17,955 nt of DNA from Candidatus Multiplicimicrobium inquinatum (GCA_002344825.1 DDUN01000023.1:1-17955); one strand, 5' to 3'; positions 1 to 7,172 are shown, counted from the first letter of the stretch. Numbers and translations are program-made. Notes: generated by a model from the sequence alone, not told the origin.

Positions 1-794
1 GCCAATTGCGTCACTTCAATCGTGCTCAGTTTATTCAACGCTTTCAGACGGGACTGCGCGCGTGCCGCAGTAGATGCCTTGGCTTTAAAGCGATCGACGA
101 AAGCCTGCATTTCCGCTTTTTTCTTTTCAATGCCCTTGTTATAGGCTTCAACTTGGCGGATGTTTTCCATTTTAAATTGAAAATACTCTTCAACATCACC
201 GGGATAAAGCGTGGCGCGGCCGGCATCAATTTCTAAAGTGTGATCACAAGTCTTTTTCAAAAATTCACGATCATGCGAAACAATCAAATAACCGCCGCGA
301 AACTCCTGCAAAAAATGTTCGAGCAAAATCAAAGTGGAAAGATCGAGATAGTTGGTCGGCTCGTCGAGAATTAGATAGTTCGGGTTTTTAAGAAGCATCG
401 CGGCTAATTTAACCCGTGTGCGAAAGCCGCCCGAAAGCGCGCCAATCGCCATATGAAACTTATCGTAATCAATTTCGAAGCGGTGGCACATTTCACCGCA
501 TTCCCATTCCTCGCGGTTGGTGTACCGTACCAAAAACTCCGCGACGGTTTCTTCCGTCTTATAGGGGTCATGCTGTTCAAGGTACGCCAAACGCAAATCG
601 GAGTTGCGGATAATTTGACCGGAATCCTGCTCCTCGGCACCGATAATGATTTTACAAAGCGTGGACTTACCGGCTCCGTTACGGCCAATAACGCCAATTT
701 TCTGGTCGCTTCCAAATGACGCCGTACAATCATCCAAAAGGACACGCGCCCCGTAAGTCTTTCTTAAATTTTGAACTTGCAGCATTACCGGCAT
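1..794 (-). CDS. ABC-F family ATP-binding protein, N-terminal part (3' end outside window)
   Basis: Reading the minus strand from 794 gives a continuous frame to the window edge (about 264 residues). It starts MPVMLQVQNLRKTYGARVLL and has Walker A GRNGAGKST, signature LSGGFRTRV, Walker B LILDEPTNYLDL and switch histidine IVSHDREFL. A charged linker follows (EKKKAEMQAFVDRFKAKAST), typical of the inter-domain linker of ABC-F proteins. These are soluble, ribosome-associated ATPases with two ATPase domains and no membrane domain; here the first domain and the linker start are visible. All ATPase motifs look intact, unlike the second domain of the ABC-F at 4583. Two in-frame starts are possible, 794 (MPVM) and 785 (MLQV); neither has a well-spaced Shine-Dalgarno, so the choice of 794 is open. 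It is transcribed away from the 886 gene. The family call is firm; the exact subfamily and any antibiotic or translation role are not resolved. Confidence 0.93.
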   Translation of the reverse strand, partial: MPVMLQVQNLRKTYGARVLLDDCTASFGSDQKIGVIGRNGAGKSTLCKIIIGAEEQDSGQIIRNSDLRLAYLEQHDPYKTEETVAEFLVRYTNREEWECGEMCHRFEIDYDKFHMAIGALSGGFRTRVKLAAMLLKNPNYLILDEPTNYLDLSTLILLEHFLQEFRGGYLIVSHDREFLKKTCDHTLEIDAGRATLYPGDVEEYFQFKMENIRQVEAYNKGIEKKKAEMQAFVDRFKAKASTAARAQSRLKALNKLSTIEVTQL

Positions 795-846
795 ACTATT
801 TTTTTCTTACTCCGTGCCCGAGGCACATAGATGACACCTTCTTTAC

Positions 847-876
847 TTAGGACCGTCTAACAAGAAGGCGTATAAT
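847..876 (+). promoter_or_regulatory. Candidate promoter of the ydbH-like operon
   Basis: A perfect -10 hexamer TATAAT lies at 871-876. The best -35 at standard spacing is the weak TTAGGA at 847-852 (18-base spacer). Only nine bases separate the -10 from the ATG at 886, so transcription would begin within a few bases of the start codon. The -10 is convincing; the -35 is not. Confidence 0.5.
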
Positions 877-885
877 AATGAACTT

Positions 886-1737
886 ATGAAGATTTTGAAA
901 GTTTTGCTTTTAATTAGTTTGGCGATACTGCTTTTAGCAACGGCAGTTGTTGGCTATTGCTGGAAAAACCGTGTCCCTCTATTGGAGAAAGCAATGAATC
1001 AGGCAATCCGTGAATTATTTGAAGGAACCTTGCGTCTTAAAAGCGTGGATATAAAAAATGGAAAACTACTCATTCAAGGAATCGAAGGCGTCATGACTAT
1101 GGATACGCGTCAAGTTCCAATTCAAATCGAAAAACTGGAAACGGAAACTCCGCTTTGGGAAACTCTTTTAACCCGCCGCAGTGAAATTCGCTTTCACGGC
1201 TTTCGCCCTAAAAATGCGGATCAAAGCACTCCCATTTCCGGCAGCCTGCGTCTGCGCGGCAATGAAACCCAATCTGCCAGCCTGCGCGCCCAAATCAGCC
1301 GTGTTTGGATTGAAGATTACGCGTGGATTGACCCCGTCAGCTTTAACGGTTTGCGCGGTTATGTTTCAGGAAACATACGCATCCGAATTGACTCCAATGA
1401 AAAAGCTAAGTTTGAAATCGACTTAAAATCAGAACCCGAGGGCGGCGAAGTCCCCGCGCGGTTCCTTGAGTTCGCTCTGCCCTATTTGCCAAAAGCACAA
1501 AACACAAAAGATTTGCGCGACCGCATTAAAAAAGTGGAAGGGGTTAAGTTTGTTAATAGCATCATTTCGGCAAAAACTACGGAACCCGGAAAAATTCAGG
1601 CTGAAATGAAAATGCTTTTCCCCGAAATCAACATCAACCTTAATCTGAATCTGACGATATTGGTGGATGAAGAGCACGCGTTTCTGCGCGCCTTCAAGTT
1701 ACTCGGCCTATTTAAAATCCAAGCAGGTGCTAAATGA
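886..1737 (+). CDS. Short YdbH/AsmA-like membrane-anchored periplasmic protein
   Basis: This 283-residue protein begins with a short positive stretch and one hydrophobic segment (about residues 4-26, LKVLLLISLAILLLATAVVG). That fits an inner-membrane anchor or uncleaved signal, with the rest in the periplasm. The remainder reads as amphipathic beta strands (LRLKSVDIKNGKLLIQGIEG and others), the texture of AsmA/TamB-type beta-groove proteins. The function is inferred mainly from position: the next two genes are YnbE-like and YdbL-like, and in E. coli ydbH-ynbE-ydbL form one operon in which YdbH and YnbE form an inter-membrane bridge for phospholipid transport. E. coli YdbH is close to 880 residues, so this protein is about one third as long and could not alone cross the periplasm as a long groove. 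No Shine-Dalgarno precedes the ATG; a perfect -10 sits nine bases upstream. Its TGA overlaps the next ATG (ATGA). Homology to YdbH is suspected from context, not demonstrated. Confidence 0.6.
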   Translation: MKILKVLLLISLAILLLATAVVGYCWKNRVPLLEKAMNQAIRELFEGTLRLKSVDIKNGKLLIQGIEGVMTMDTRQVPIQIEKLETETPLWETLLTRRSEIRFHGFRPKNADQSTPISGSLRLRGNETQSASLRAQISRVWIEDYAWIDPVSFNGLRGYVSGNIRIRIDSNEKAKFEIDLKSEPEGGEVPARFLEFALPYLPKAQNTKDLRDRIKKVEGVKFVNSIISAKTTEPGKIQAEMKMLFPEININLNLNLTILVDEEHAFLRAFKLLGLFKIQAGAK

Positions 1738-1913
1738 AAAAGCTATTTTTATTATTCGGGGTTATGCTCGCGCTGAGCGGATGCACCGTTAAAGCCGTCG
1801 GCGACCCGAACCGTCCGATCACAATTAACGCCAATGTCGTTGTGGACATTCGCGGTTTAAAACAAACTGCCAACAGCATTGAAGATATGGTTGCCCAAGG
1901 AGGCCAGAAATGA
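1734..1913 (+). CDS. ynbE: YnbE-like outer-membrane lipoprotein
   Basis: This is a 59-residue protein. The signal peptide MKKLFLLFGVMLALSGC ends in the lipobox LSGC, giving lipidated Cys17. The residue after the cysteine is Thr, not Asp, consistent with sorting to the outer membrane. The mature part contains RPITINANVVVDI, matching the short PITIN-type strand motif of YnbE proteins. In E. coli, YnbE is the outer-membrane partner that joins YdbH to form an inter-membrane lipid bridge. The start overlaps the stop of the upstream gene (ATGA at 1734-1737), and its own stop overlaps the next start (ATGA at 1910-1913), so the three genes are almost certainly translated as a coupled unit. The lipoprotein call is firm; the YnbE assignment rests on the short motif, size and neighbours. 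Confidence 0.82.
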   Translation: MKKLFLLFGVMLALSGCTVKAVGDPNRPITINANVVVDIRGLKQTANSIEDMVAQGGQK

Positions 1914-2248
1914 AAAAAATACTGTCATTTATCGCAGCTGTTTCGCTTATTTCACAAATCGGTTTTGCCGCGAATTATGACATTCGCGAAATGACGCCTG
2001 AAATTAAAAACGCACTCTCAGGAAGACAAGCGCGCTACGCGGAGCTTCAGGCCGCCAAGAACACCGGCGCTATTCGGGAAAACAATGAAGGGCTAGTGAG
2101 CGGAAACTTTCCGCTTGTTTCAGCTGAAAACCGCGACCGCATGGTCATTTACCGTGCTATCGCGGAACAAAACAATCTGGGTTCCGCCGGACTTCCGCAA
2201 ATTCAACGGGCTTTTGCCGAAACCATCCGCGAACGCGAAGGCAGATAA
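1910..2248 (+). CDS. ydbL: YdbL family (DUF1318) periplasmic protein
   Basis: This 112-residue protein has a cleavable signal peptide (MKKILSFIAAVSLISQIGFA, probable cleavage at about 20/21). The mature domain carries features of the YdbL/DUF1318 family: a helical stretch leading to GAIRENNEGLVSGN, then NRDRMVIYRAIAEQNNLG, matching the family pattern of a G-x-I/V-x-E-x-x-x-G-L turn followed by R-x-x-Y-x-x-[IL]-A-x-x-N-[NG]. YdbL accompanies YdbH and YnbE and is thought to act as a periplasmic helper of their assembly. It is the last gene of the three-gene operon, overlapping the lipoprotein gene by four bases. After the stop comes an 11-bp hairpin (2259-2286), then the convergent pseudouridine synthase gene. 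The family assignment is good; the function is from family knowledge. Confidence 0.85.
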   Translation: MKKILSFIAAVSLISQIGFAANYDIREMTPEIKNALSGRQARYAELQAAKNTGAIRENNEGLVSGNFPLVSAENRDRMVIYRAIAEQNNLGSAGLPQIQRAFAETIREREGR

Positions 2249-2258
2249 TATTTTCGCT

Positions 2259-2286
2259 CTGTTCTTTCGCAAACTCGAAAGAACAG
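2259..2286. repeat. 11-bp inverted repeat between convergent genes
   Basis: CTGTTCTTTCG (2259-2269) is exactly complementary to CGAAAGAACAG (2276-2286) across a six-base loop. It lies between the ydbL-like stop and the convergent RluA-family stop. Neither strand has a T-run after the stem, so it is not a canonical intrinsic terminator. It may stabilise 3' ends or act as a weak bidirectional terminator. Confidence 0.6.
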
Positions 2287-2317
2287 CCGCGCTCACAGCT
2301 CTGGCTTAAAGCGGACT

Positions 2318-3118
2318 TCAGCCCAACTGCAAATCAGCGGGAAGTTCGGCCATGTAGGCGCGAATTTCACCGGTCATGGGGTGAGGAAAAGAAACACTCG
2401 CAGAATGAAGCGCAGGCCGGGAAAAAGTTTTATCTTCGGGCTGACCATATTTCACATCCCCTGCCAGCGGAAAACCTTTTGCCGCGCACTGAACCCGAAT
2501 TTGATGGGAACGGCCTGTCTCCAATTCAATTTCAGCCAAAGTTAATTTCTTACCGTTTTTCTCCGCGTAACGTAAAGGCTTCAAACTCAAAATCGCTTCT
2601 TTCGCACCGTGCGTTCGGGGCGAAACAACCTTGACAGTATTCTTCGCTTCATCTTTCAAAAGCCAATGCACCCATTTTTGCGGGTCACGGATGTTACCGT
2701 GCAGCCAAGCTAAATAGGTTCGGCGAATTTTATTTTCACGCAAAGCCTCAGACAAACGGCTTGCGGATTTCGTGCGCTTCGCGAAAATCATAATCCCCGA
2801 GGTATTACGGTCAAGCCGGTGAATCGTGCCGACATAATTCCGCCCAAAATGAACGCGTAGCCAATCCACCATGCTTGGCGATCCGGAAGCATCCTCCTGC
2901 GACAAAAGCCCCGCGGGTTTATCCATCACGATTAAATGGGAATCTTCAAAAATAATTCTGGGTTTTGTAACGGGGTCCGGCGCGTGAAGCTTCTTTTGAT
3001 ACGGTGAATGAGCCGCGGCTTTTGCGGCATTATTGACTTTGCTTTGCTCGCGCTGAAATTGCGCGTGAGCAATCACGCGACGCTGTGCTTTGTGTTTTCG
3101 GCTGACGCGCTGTTTCAA
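2318..3118 (-). CDS. RluA-family 23S rRNA/tRNA pseudouridine synthase
   Basis: This 266-residue protein converts uridine to pseudouridine in structured RNA; the target cannot be read from sequence. The core starts near residue 54 with IIFEDSHLIVMDKPAGLLSQ. It carries the catalytic motif HRLDRNTSGIMIFAKR (HRLD at 100-103, catalytic Asp103), then the family's RRTYLAWLHG and the late motif ETGRSHQIRVQCAAKGFPLAGD. The first ~50 residues are basic (MKQRVSRKHKAQRR and onward) and do not look like an S4 domain; they may bind RNA or reflect an over-long start. The start used is TTG at 3118, whose bases overlap the TGA stop of the upstream yihY-like gene (TTGA). This supports translational coupling, but an internal start cannot be excluded. 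Confidence 0.9.
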   Translation of the reverse strand: MKQRVSRKHKAQRRVIAHAQFQREQSKVNNAAKAAAHSPYQKKLHAPDPVTKPRIIFEDSHLIVMDKPAGLLSQEDASGSPSMVDWLRVHFGRNYVGTIHRLDRNTSGIMIFAKRTKSASRLSEALRENKIRRTYLAWLHGNIRDPQKWVHWLLKDEAKNTVKVVSPRTHGAKEAILSLKPLRYAEKNGKKLTLAEIELETGRSHQIRVQCAAKGFPLAGDVKYGQPEDKTFSRPALHSASVSFPHPMTGEIRAYMAELPADLQLG

Positions 3119-4467
3119 AGGTTTTTGAGAAGTGCGTTGGACGGAGAACTTGCCACCGCGCGGCGAATTTCAGCGATAGCGGACTTAAGCTTTAAAAGCA
3201 TCGCGGACTCTTCAACACCCAAATCCGCGGCGCCTTCATCGTCCCACGCGGTTAAAACAAAAAGTACAGTTAAGTCCGCAACATCGCGGGCGGGCTGGTA
3301 AAGCTCCGTGTTTTTATCCTGATCTTCAACCGGAGATAATACGCCCGCTTTTTCCAGCTTTTCAGCGACGCCGCGCACAAGCCGAATCGGGAGATCATAC
3401 TGTTCCGCAAAATCATGCAGTTCAAGCGGCTTTTCACCATCACAAAACCGTTTAACCGCAGCCTGCGTCACAAGCAACGCGATCGATTTTTGGAATGACA
3501 AACTCGCACGGCGGCTTTCCTCTTCAAATTCATAAGTCTCTTCATTTTGGTGCGCGAATGCCAACTCGGCTCCGTAAAGCACAATTTGCCATGAAATTTG
3601 AAGCCAAACCAAGAAAAGAGGCAATGCCGCGAAACTTCCGTAAACCGCGCCAAAATTCGACGCCACCATTTGCGATTTAATATAGAGAACCTGTACTAAT
3701 TGATAAATCGTTCCCGCGACAATTCCACCGACCAGGGCCGAACGTTTTTTAACGCGTGTGTTGGGCATCACAACATAAAGAAAAGTCAGCAGCAGCCAAA
3801 AAATGACATAGGGCAGAAAACTTAAACATTTGATAGCAAGCGGCCCGATTAGTTCACCCGCCTGACCAATATGCGCCATGATATTAGTCACTTGCGTTGA
3901 AATAAAAACGGTCAAACTGCCGGAAAGAATTACCAGCACCGGACAAATAAGCATAATGGCGAGATAGTCAGCAAGCTTGCGCGCCATGGTGCGTTCTTTT
4001 TGAACCGCAAAAATATGATTGAATGATTTTTCTATGTTTTGCAAAACCTGAATCACAGACCAAAACAAAAGCAAAATACCGATTCCCGCGATGACGCCGC
4101 CCTTGGTGTTTTGCAGCATCGTCTCAGAAAACTGCACAACTCTTTGAATCACTTCCTGCTGCCCATCCATTTCCATCAACCGATCATGCAGCATTTTTTC
4201 AAAACCAAAGCCTTTGGCAATACCAAACGCCATAGCAAAAACGGGTACGATCGAAAGCAAGCTGAAGAAAGTCAAAGCGGACGCATGCAAAGTGCACTTA
4301 TCTCTGCCGAATTCTTTGAAGGACAGAATCATCACTCGGAGCGTCCTAAGAAAAAAAGACCTGGGTCTGGAAAGCTTGCGGGCTCGGACACGCCACATGC
4401 CGTTGGTAATAAATTGAATGATTTTTGCCATAGGTGGCAATCTACCATAGAAAAAGTTAAAATTCAT
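3115..4467 (-). CDS. YihY/BrkB family inner-membrane protein with C-terminal winged-helix-like region
   Basis: This 450-residue membrane protein belongs to the YihY/BrkB family (once mislabelled ribonuclease BN), whose function is unsettled. The family entry signature is visible as CTLHASALTFFSLLSIVPVF. About six hydrophobic segments follow, among them GGVIAGIGILLLFWSVIQV, LADYLAIMLICPVLVILSGS, SFLPYVIFWLLLTFLYVVMP, SALVGGIVAGTIYQLVQVLY and ALPLFLVWLQISWQIVLYGA. The last ~120 residues are soluble; the part LHDFAEQYDLPIRLVRGVAE looks like a winged-helix domain, as in many longer members. The start is uncertain: the first Met (4467) lies 12 residues before a second (4431, MAKIIQFITNG), and neither has a clear ribosome binding site. 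The downstream RluA-type gene starts inside this gene's stop codon. Confidence 0.88.
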   Translation of the reverse strand: MNFNFFYGRLPPMAKIIQFITNGMWRVRARKLSRPRSFFLRTLRVMILSFKEFGRDKCTLHASALTFFSLLSIVPVFAMAFGIAKGFGFEKMLHDRLMEMDGQQEVIQRVVQFSETMLQNTKGGVIAGIGILLLFWSVIQVLQNIEKSFNHIFAVQKERTMARKLADYLAIMLICPVLVILSGSLTVFISTQVTNIMAHIGQAGELIGPLAIKCLSFLPYVIFWLLLTFLYVVMPNTRVKKRSALVGGIVAGTIYQLVQVLYIKSQMVASNFGAVYGSFAALPLFLVWLQISWQIVLYGAELAFAHQNEETYEFEEESRRASLSFQKSIALLVTQAAVKRFCDGEKPLELHDFAEQYDLPIRLVRGVAEKLEKAGVLSPVEDQDKNTELYQPARDVADLTVLFVLTAWDDEGAADLGVEESAMLLKLKSAIAEIRRAVASSPSNALLKNL

Positions 4468-4544
4468 AGCTCAAAACTGAAAATCATGGCTCGAAGATCC
4501 AATCGCCCGAACCCCCGGGACGCTTACCGCTATGGTTTATAGCT

Positions 4545-4573
4545 TTGAACTTTAAGTTCTAAGTTGTTATAAT
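4545..4573 (+). promoter_or_regulatory. Strong sigma-70-type promoter of the YbiT-type gene
   Basis: TTGAAC (4545-4550) and a perfect TATAAT (4568-4573) are separated by exactly 17 bases. The ATG at 4583 lies nine bases after the -10, so the predicted transcript starts almost at the start codon. There is no Shine-Dalgarno before the ATG. Confidence 0.75.
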
Positions 4574-4582
4574 CCCCGCCCT

Positions 4583-6220
4583 ATGTTACAAGCCAACGGC
4601 GTCACAATTCAGTTTGGTCAACGGGTTCTTTTCGACAACGTCAACTTGTCTTTTAACCCGGGCAATTGCTACGCCATTATCGGGGCAAACGGCTCCGGCA
4701 AATCAACCTTTATGAAGGTGCTTGCGGGTGATCTCGAGCCCACAGCTGGCTCGGTTTCGCTCGGACCCAACGAACGTCTTTCTATGTTGCGCCAAGATCA
4801 GTTCGCCTTTGACGAACACACACCCGTTAACACTGTCATCATGGGACATAAAAAACTTTATTCCGTTATCCAAGAAAAAGATGCCATTTACGCCAAACCT
4901 GATTTCAGCGACGCCGATGGCGCGCGCGCCGCAGAACTCGAAAGTCTGTTTGCTGAAATGGACGGATGGAACGCGGAAGCAGAAGCTGAAAAGCTCTTAA
5001 GTGAATTGGGTATTCCGGAGAAATTTCATAAGACCCAAATGAAAAATCTGGAAAGCGATCAAAAAGTGCGCGTTCTTTTGGCGCAAGCCCTTTTCGGCAA
5101 TCCCGATGTCTTGCTCCTCGACGAACCAACCAACCACCTTGACGTTGAAACCGCCATGTGGCTTGAAAATTTTTTGGCTGAATTTAAGAACACTGCCATT
5201 GTCGTTTCACATGACCGCCATTTTCTGGATCAGGTCAGCACGCATACCTGCGACATCGATTTCGGAAAAATCACTTTTTTCTCGGGCAACTACTCTTTCT
5301 GGAAAGAATCGAGTGAACTCGCCTTGCGGCAAAAGTCCGATAAGAACAAAAAAATGGAAGACAAACGCGCGGAACTCCAATCCTTTATCGCCCGCTTTAG
5401 CGCGAATGCTTCCAAAGCCAGACAGGCTACTTCCCGTAAAAAAATGCTCGAAAAGTTGACGCTTGAAGACATTAAGCCCTCGAGCCGCAAATATCCTTTT
5501 ATCGGATTTAACTGTGAGCGTGAAGCGGGTAATGATTTGCTTGCCATCGACAAGCTGACTAAATCGATTGACGGAAAATTGATGTTTAAAAACCTGAATA
5601 TTGAAATTCACAAAGGTGATAAAATCGCGTTTTTCGGCCGCAACGACTTGGCGCGTACGACCCTCTTTCAGGTTTTAGCGGAAGAAATTCCGGCGGACTC
5701 CGGAACTTTTAAATGGGGCGCATCCACAACCCGCTCTTATTTTCCGAAAGACAATAAAAAGTATTTTGATGTTGAGCTTTCGCTGATTGACTGGCTGAGA
5801 CAATTTTCAAAAGAAACGCATGAACAGTTCATACGCGGCTTTCTTGGACGCATGCTTTTTACCGGCGAAGAATCTTTAAAGAAAGTGAATGTTCTTTCGG
5901 GCGGCGAACGAGTGCGCATGATGCTTTCCAAAATGATGCTCGTCAACGCCAACGTGCTGATTATGGACGAACCAACCAACCATTTAGATTTGGAATCGAT
6001 CAGCGCCTTAAACGATGGGCTTCAAAAGTTTAAAGGCACTTTGCTTTTCTCGACACACGACCATCAATTCATTCAAACTGTCGCTAACCGTATCATTGAG
6101 GTCACTCCGCTCGGCTACATCGATAAAAGCGGCGTCACGCTCGATGATTATTTGGCTGATCCTGAAATTCAGGCGAAGCGCACTGCCCTCTACGCGGACG
6201 AAGCTTCCGCCGTCTCTTAA
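4583..6220 (+). CDS. ybiT: ABC-F ATPase, YbiT type
   Basis: This 545-residue protein has two ABC ATPase domains and an ABC-F linker (AELQSFIARFSANASKARQA). The long identity with E. coli YbiT is easy to recognise: AIIGANGSGKSTFMKVLAGDLEP, LRQDQFAFDE, VIMGHKKL, RVLLAQALFGNPDVLLLDEPTNHLD, VVSHDRHFLDQV. Domain 1 has intact Walker A and B, but its signature region reads NLESDQKVR instead of LSGGQ, as degenerate as in E. coli YbiT. Domain 2 has an intact signature VLSGGERVR and Walker B VLIMDEPTNHLDLES, but its Walker A is GRNDLARTTLF, without the usual GK[ST]. A GxNxxAKT form is common in one branch of the family; here Arg stands in the Lys position. YbiT is a ribosome-associated ABC-F thought to rescue or tune elongation. 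No Shine-Dalgarno; probably leaderless. Its TAA stop shares TTAA with the convergent gene's stop. Confidence 0.93.
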   Translation: MLQANGVTIQFGQRVLFDNVNLSFNPGNCYAIIGANGSGKSTFMKVLAGDLEPTAGSVSLGPNERLSMLRQDQFAFDEHTPVNTVIMGHKKLYSVIQEKDAIYAKPDFSDADGARAAELESLFAEMDGWNAEAEAEKLLSELGIPEKFHKTQMKNLESDQKVRVLLAQALFGNPDVLLLDEPTNHLDVETAMWLENFLAEFKNTAIVVSHDRHFLDQVSTHTCDIDFGKITFFSGNYSFWKESSELALRQKSDKNKKMEDKRAELQSFIARFSANASKARQATSRKKMLEKLTLEDIKPSSRKYPFIGFNCEREAGNDLLAIDKLTKSIDGKLMFKNLNIEIHKGDKIAFFGRNDLARTTLFQVLAEEIPADSGTFKWGASTTRSYFPKDNKKYFDVELSLIDWLRQFSKETHEQFIRGFLGRMLFTGEESLKKVNVLSGGERVRMMLSKMMLVNANVLIMDEPTNHLDLESISALNDGLQKFKGTLLFSTHDHQFIQTVANRIIEVTPLGYIDKSGVTLDDYLADPEIQAKRTALYADEASAVS

Positions 6221-6975
6221 CCTGCCGCGAAAAAAGCCGCCAAACTTTCCGGAAGCTGCGAGTTAAAGGAAAGTTTTTCTTTTGTAACCGGGTGATTCAA
6301 TTCCAGAAGGCACGCGTGCAAAGCAAGGCGGCGCAGACCAACCGTTTCCGCCATCCAATCCTGCCAGCCATGATGAACGTAATGGTCATAAATTTTTAAA
6401 TCGATATACATTTTATCGCCCGCGATCGGACAGCCAATCGATTTAAGGTGCACTCGCAGCTGATGTGTTTTTCCGGTGTGTGCCACCAGCCTGAGCAAAC
6501 TGTATTTCCCGCGCGTTTCTAAAACTTCATACTCCGTCTCAGCGTTTTTACCTTCAGGATGCGGTTCGTAAATATGACAAAGCAAATCTCTGCGTCCCTT
6601 AATCGGTTCACGAACAAATCCGTGTTTTTCAGCCGGCGCCCCCATCACAATCGCCTGATATTCCTTACGGACTTTTTTAGCCTGAAGCGCCGAGCCTAGT
6701 TTGCCAGCCATTTCCTCATTGCGCGCAACCATGATCAGTCCGCTCGTTTCCGAATCAAGCCGGTTGGCAAGGTGCATTTTTTGGCCGTAATCGCGTTCAA
6801 GATAGGAAAGTAAATTACGCGTTTGAAACCGGCTCACAGCATGCACCGGGAAAGGCGACCCTTTAACAACGATCAGTAAATCGGAATCTTCAAAAACCAC
6901 TTCGTACTTTTCATCCATGTACAAATCTTCATCTTTACGAAGCGGCGGAAGCCCCGGGCTACCTTCTAAACTCAC
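6217..6975 (-). CDS. RluA-family pseudouridine synthase, second copy
   Basis: This 252-residue protein is a second, divergent member of the RluA family. The core begins at YEVVFEDSDLLIVVKGSPFP, in which the usual NKPxG is replaced by VKGSPF. The catalytic segment is NRLDSETSGLIMVAR (residues 71-74 are NRLD, catalytic Asp74); the first residue of the common HRLD is Asn here. Further family motifs are VRKEYQAIVMG, AHTGKTHQLRVHLKSIGCPI and AGDKMY, followed by a C-terminal RLALHACLLELNHPVT. The start is GTG at 6975, chosen because AAAGGAG lies six bases upstream. A Met at residue 20 (MDEKYEV) is the alternative. It is convergent with the YbiT-type gene and shares its stop bases. Target RNA unknown. 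Confidence 0.9.
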   Translation of the reverse strand: MSLEGSPGLPPLRKDEDLYMDEKYEVVFEDSDLLIVVKGSPFPVHAVSRFQTRNLLSYLERDYGQKMHLANRLDSETSGLIMVARNEEMAGKLGSALQAKKVRKEYQAIVMGAPAEKHGFVREPIKGRRDLLCHIYEPHPEGKNAETEYEVLETRGKYSLLRLVAHTGKTHQLRVHLKSIGCPIAGDKMYIDLKIYDHYVHHGWQDWMAETVGLRRLALHACLLELNHPVTKEKLSFNSQLPESLAAFFAAG

Positions 6976-6981
6976 TTTTCT

Positions 6982-6988
6982 CTCCTTT
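6982..6988 (-). promoter_or_regulatory. Ribosome binding site fixing a GTG start
   Basis: On the minus strand AAAGGAG is followed by six bases and GTG at 6975. This is the evidence for the non-ATG start of the second pseudouridine synthase. Confidence 0.75.
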
Positions 6989-7055
6989 GAACATTGTCCT
7001 TACGCATATATTGACTGCTCGCCCTTTACAGAAAATTATCTTAACGAAATGTAAA

Positions 7056-7090
7056 GCCGCACCCCCATTTATTTTTCAGGCAGGTGCGGC
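7056..7090. repeat. 8-bp GC-rich inverted repeat in a divergent intergenic region
   Basis: GCCGCACC (7056-7063) and GGTGCGGC (7083-7090) are perfect complements around a 19-base, T-rich spacer. The element sits in the 253-base gap between the divergent genes at 6975 (minus) and 7229 (plus). No T-run follows it on the plus strand. It could be an operator or an RNA hairpin in either leader. The rest of this gap shows only a candidate promoter near 7173-7202. Confidence 0.5.
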
Positions 7091-7172
7091 ACTGCGCTGA
7101 GTATTATTTAAAAATGATGCTCTCATCATTTTGCATTGAGGAAGCGCTGGAAAATTGTATCATGACAAACCG

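Noticed and set aside
404..745. 113-residue minus-strand ORF within the first gene
   Set aside because: The true frame on the same strand encodes the ABC-F Walker A, signature and Walker B; this one is a shadow.
4039..4542. 167-residue plus-strand ORF antisense to the YihY-like gene
   Set aside because: Its Lys/Gln/His-rich translation is the mirror of a membrane-protein gene and shows no domain; the sense frame has clear family features.
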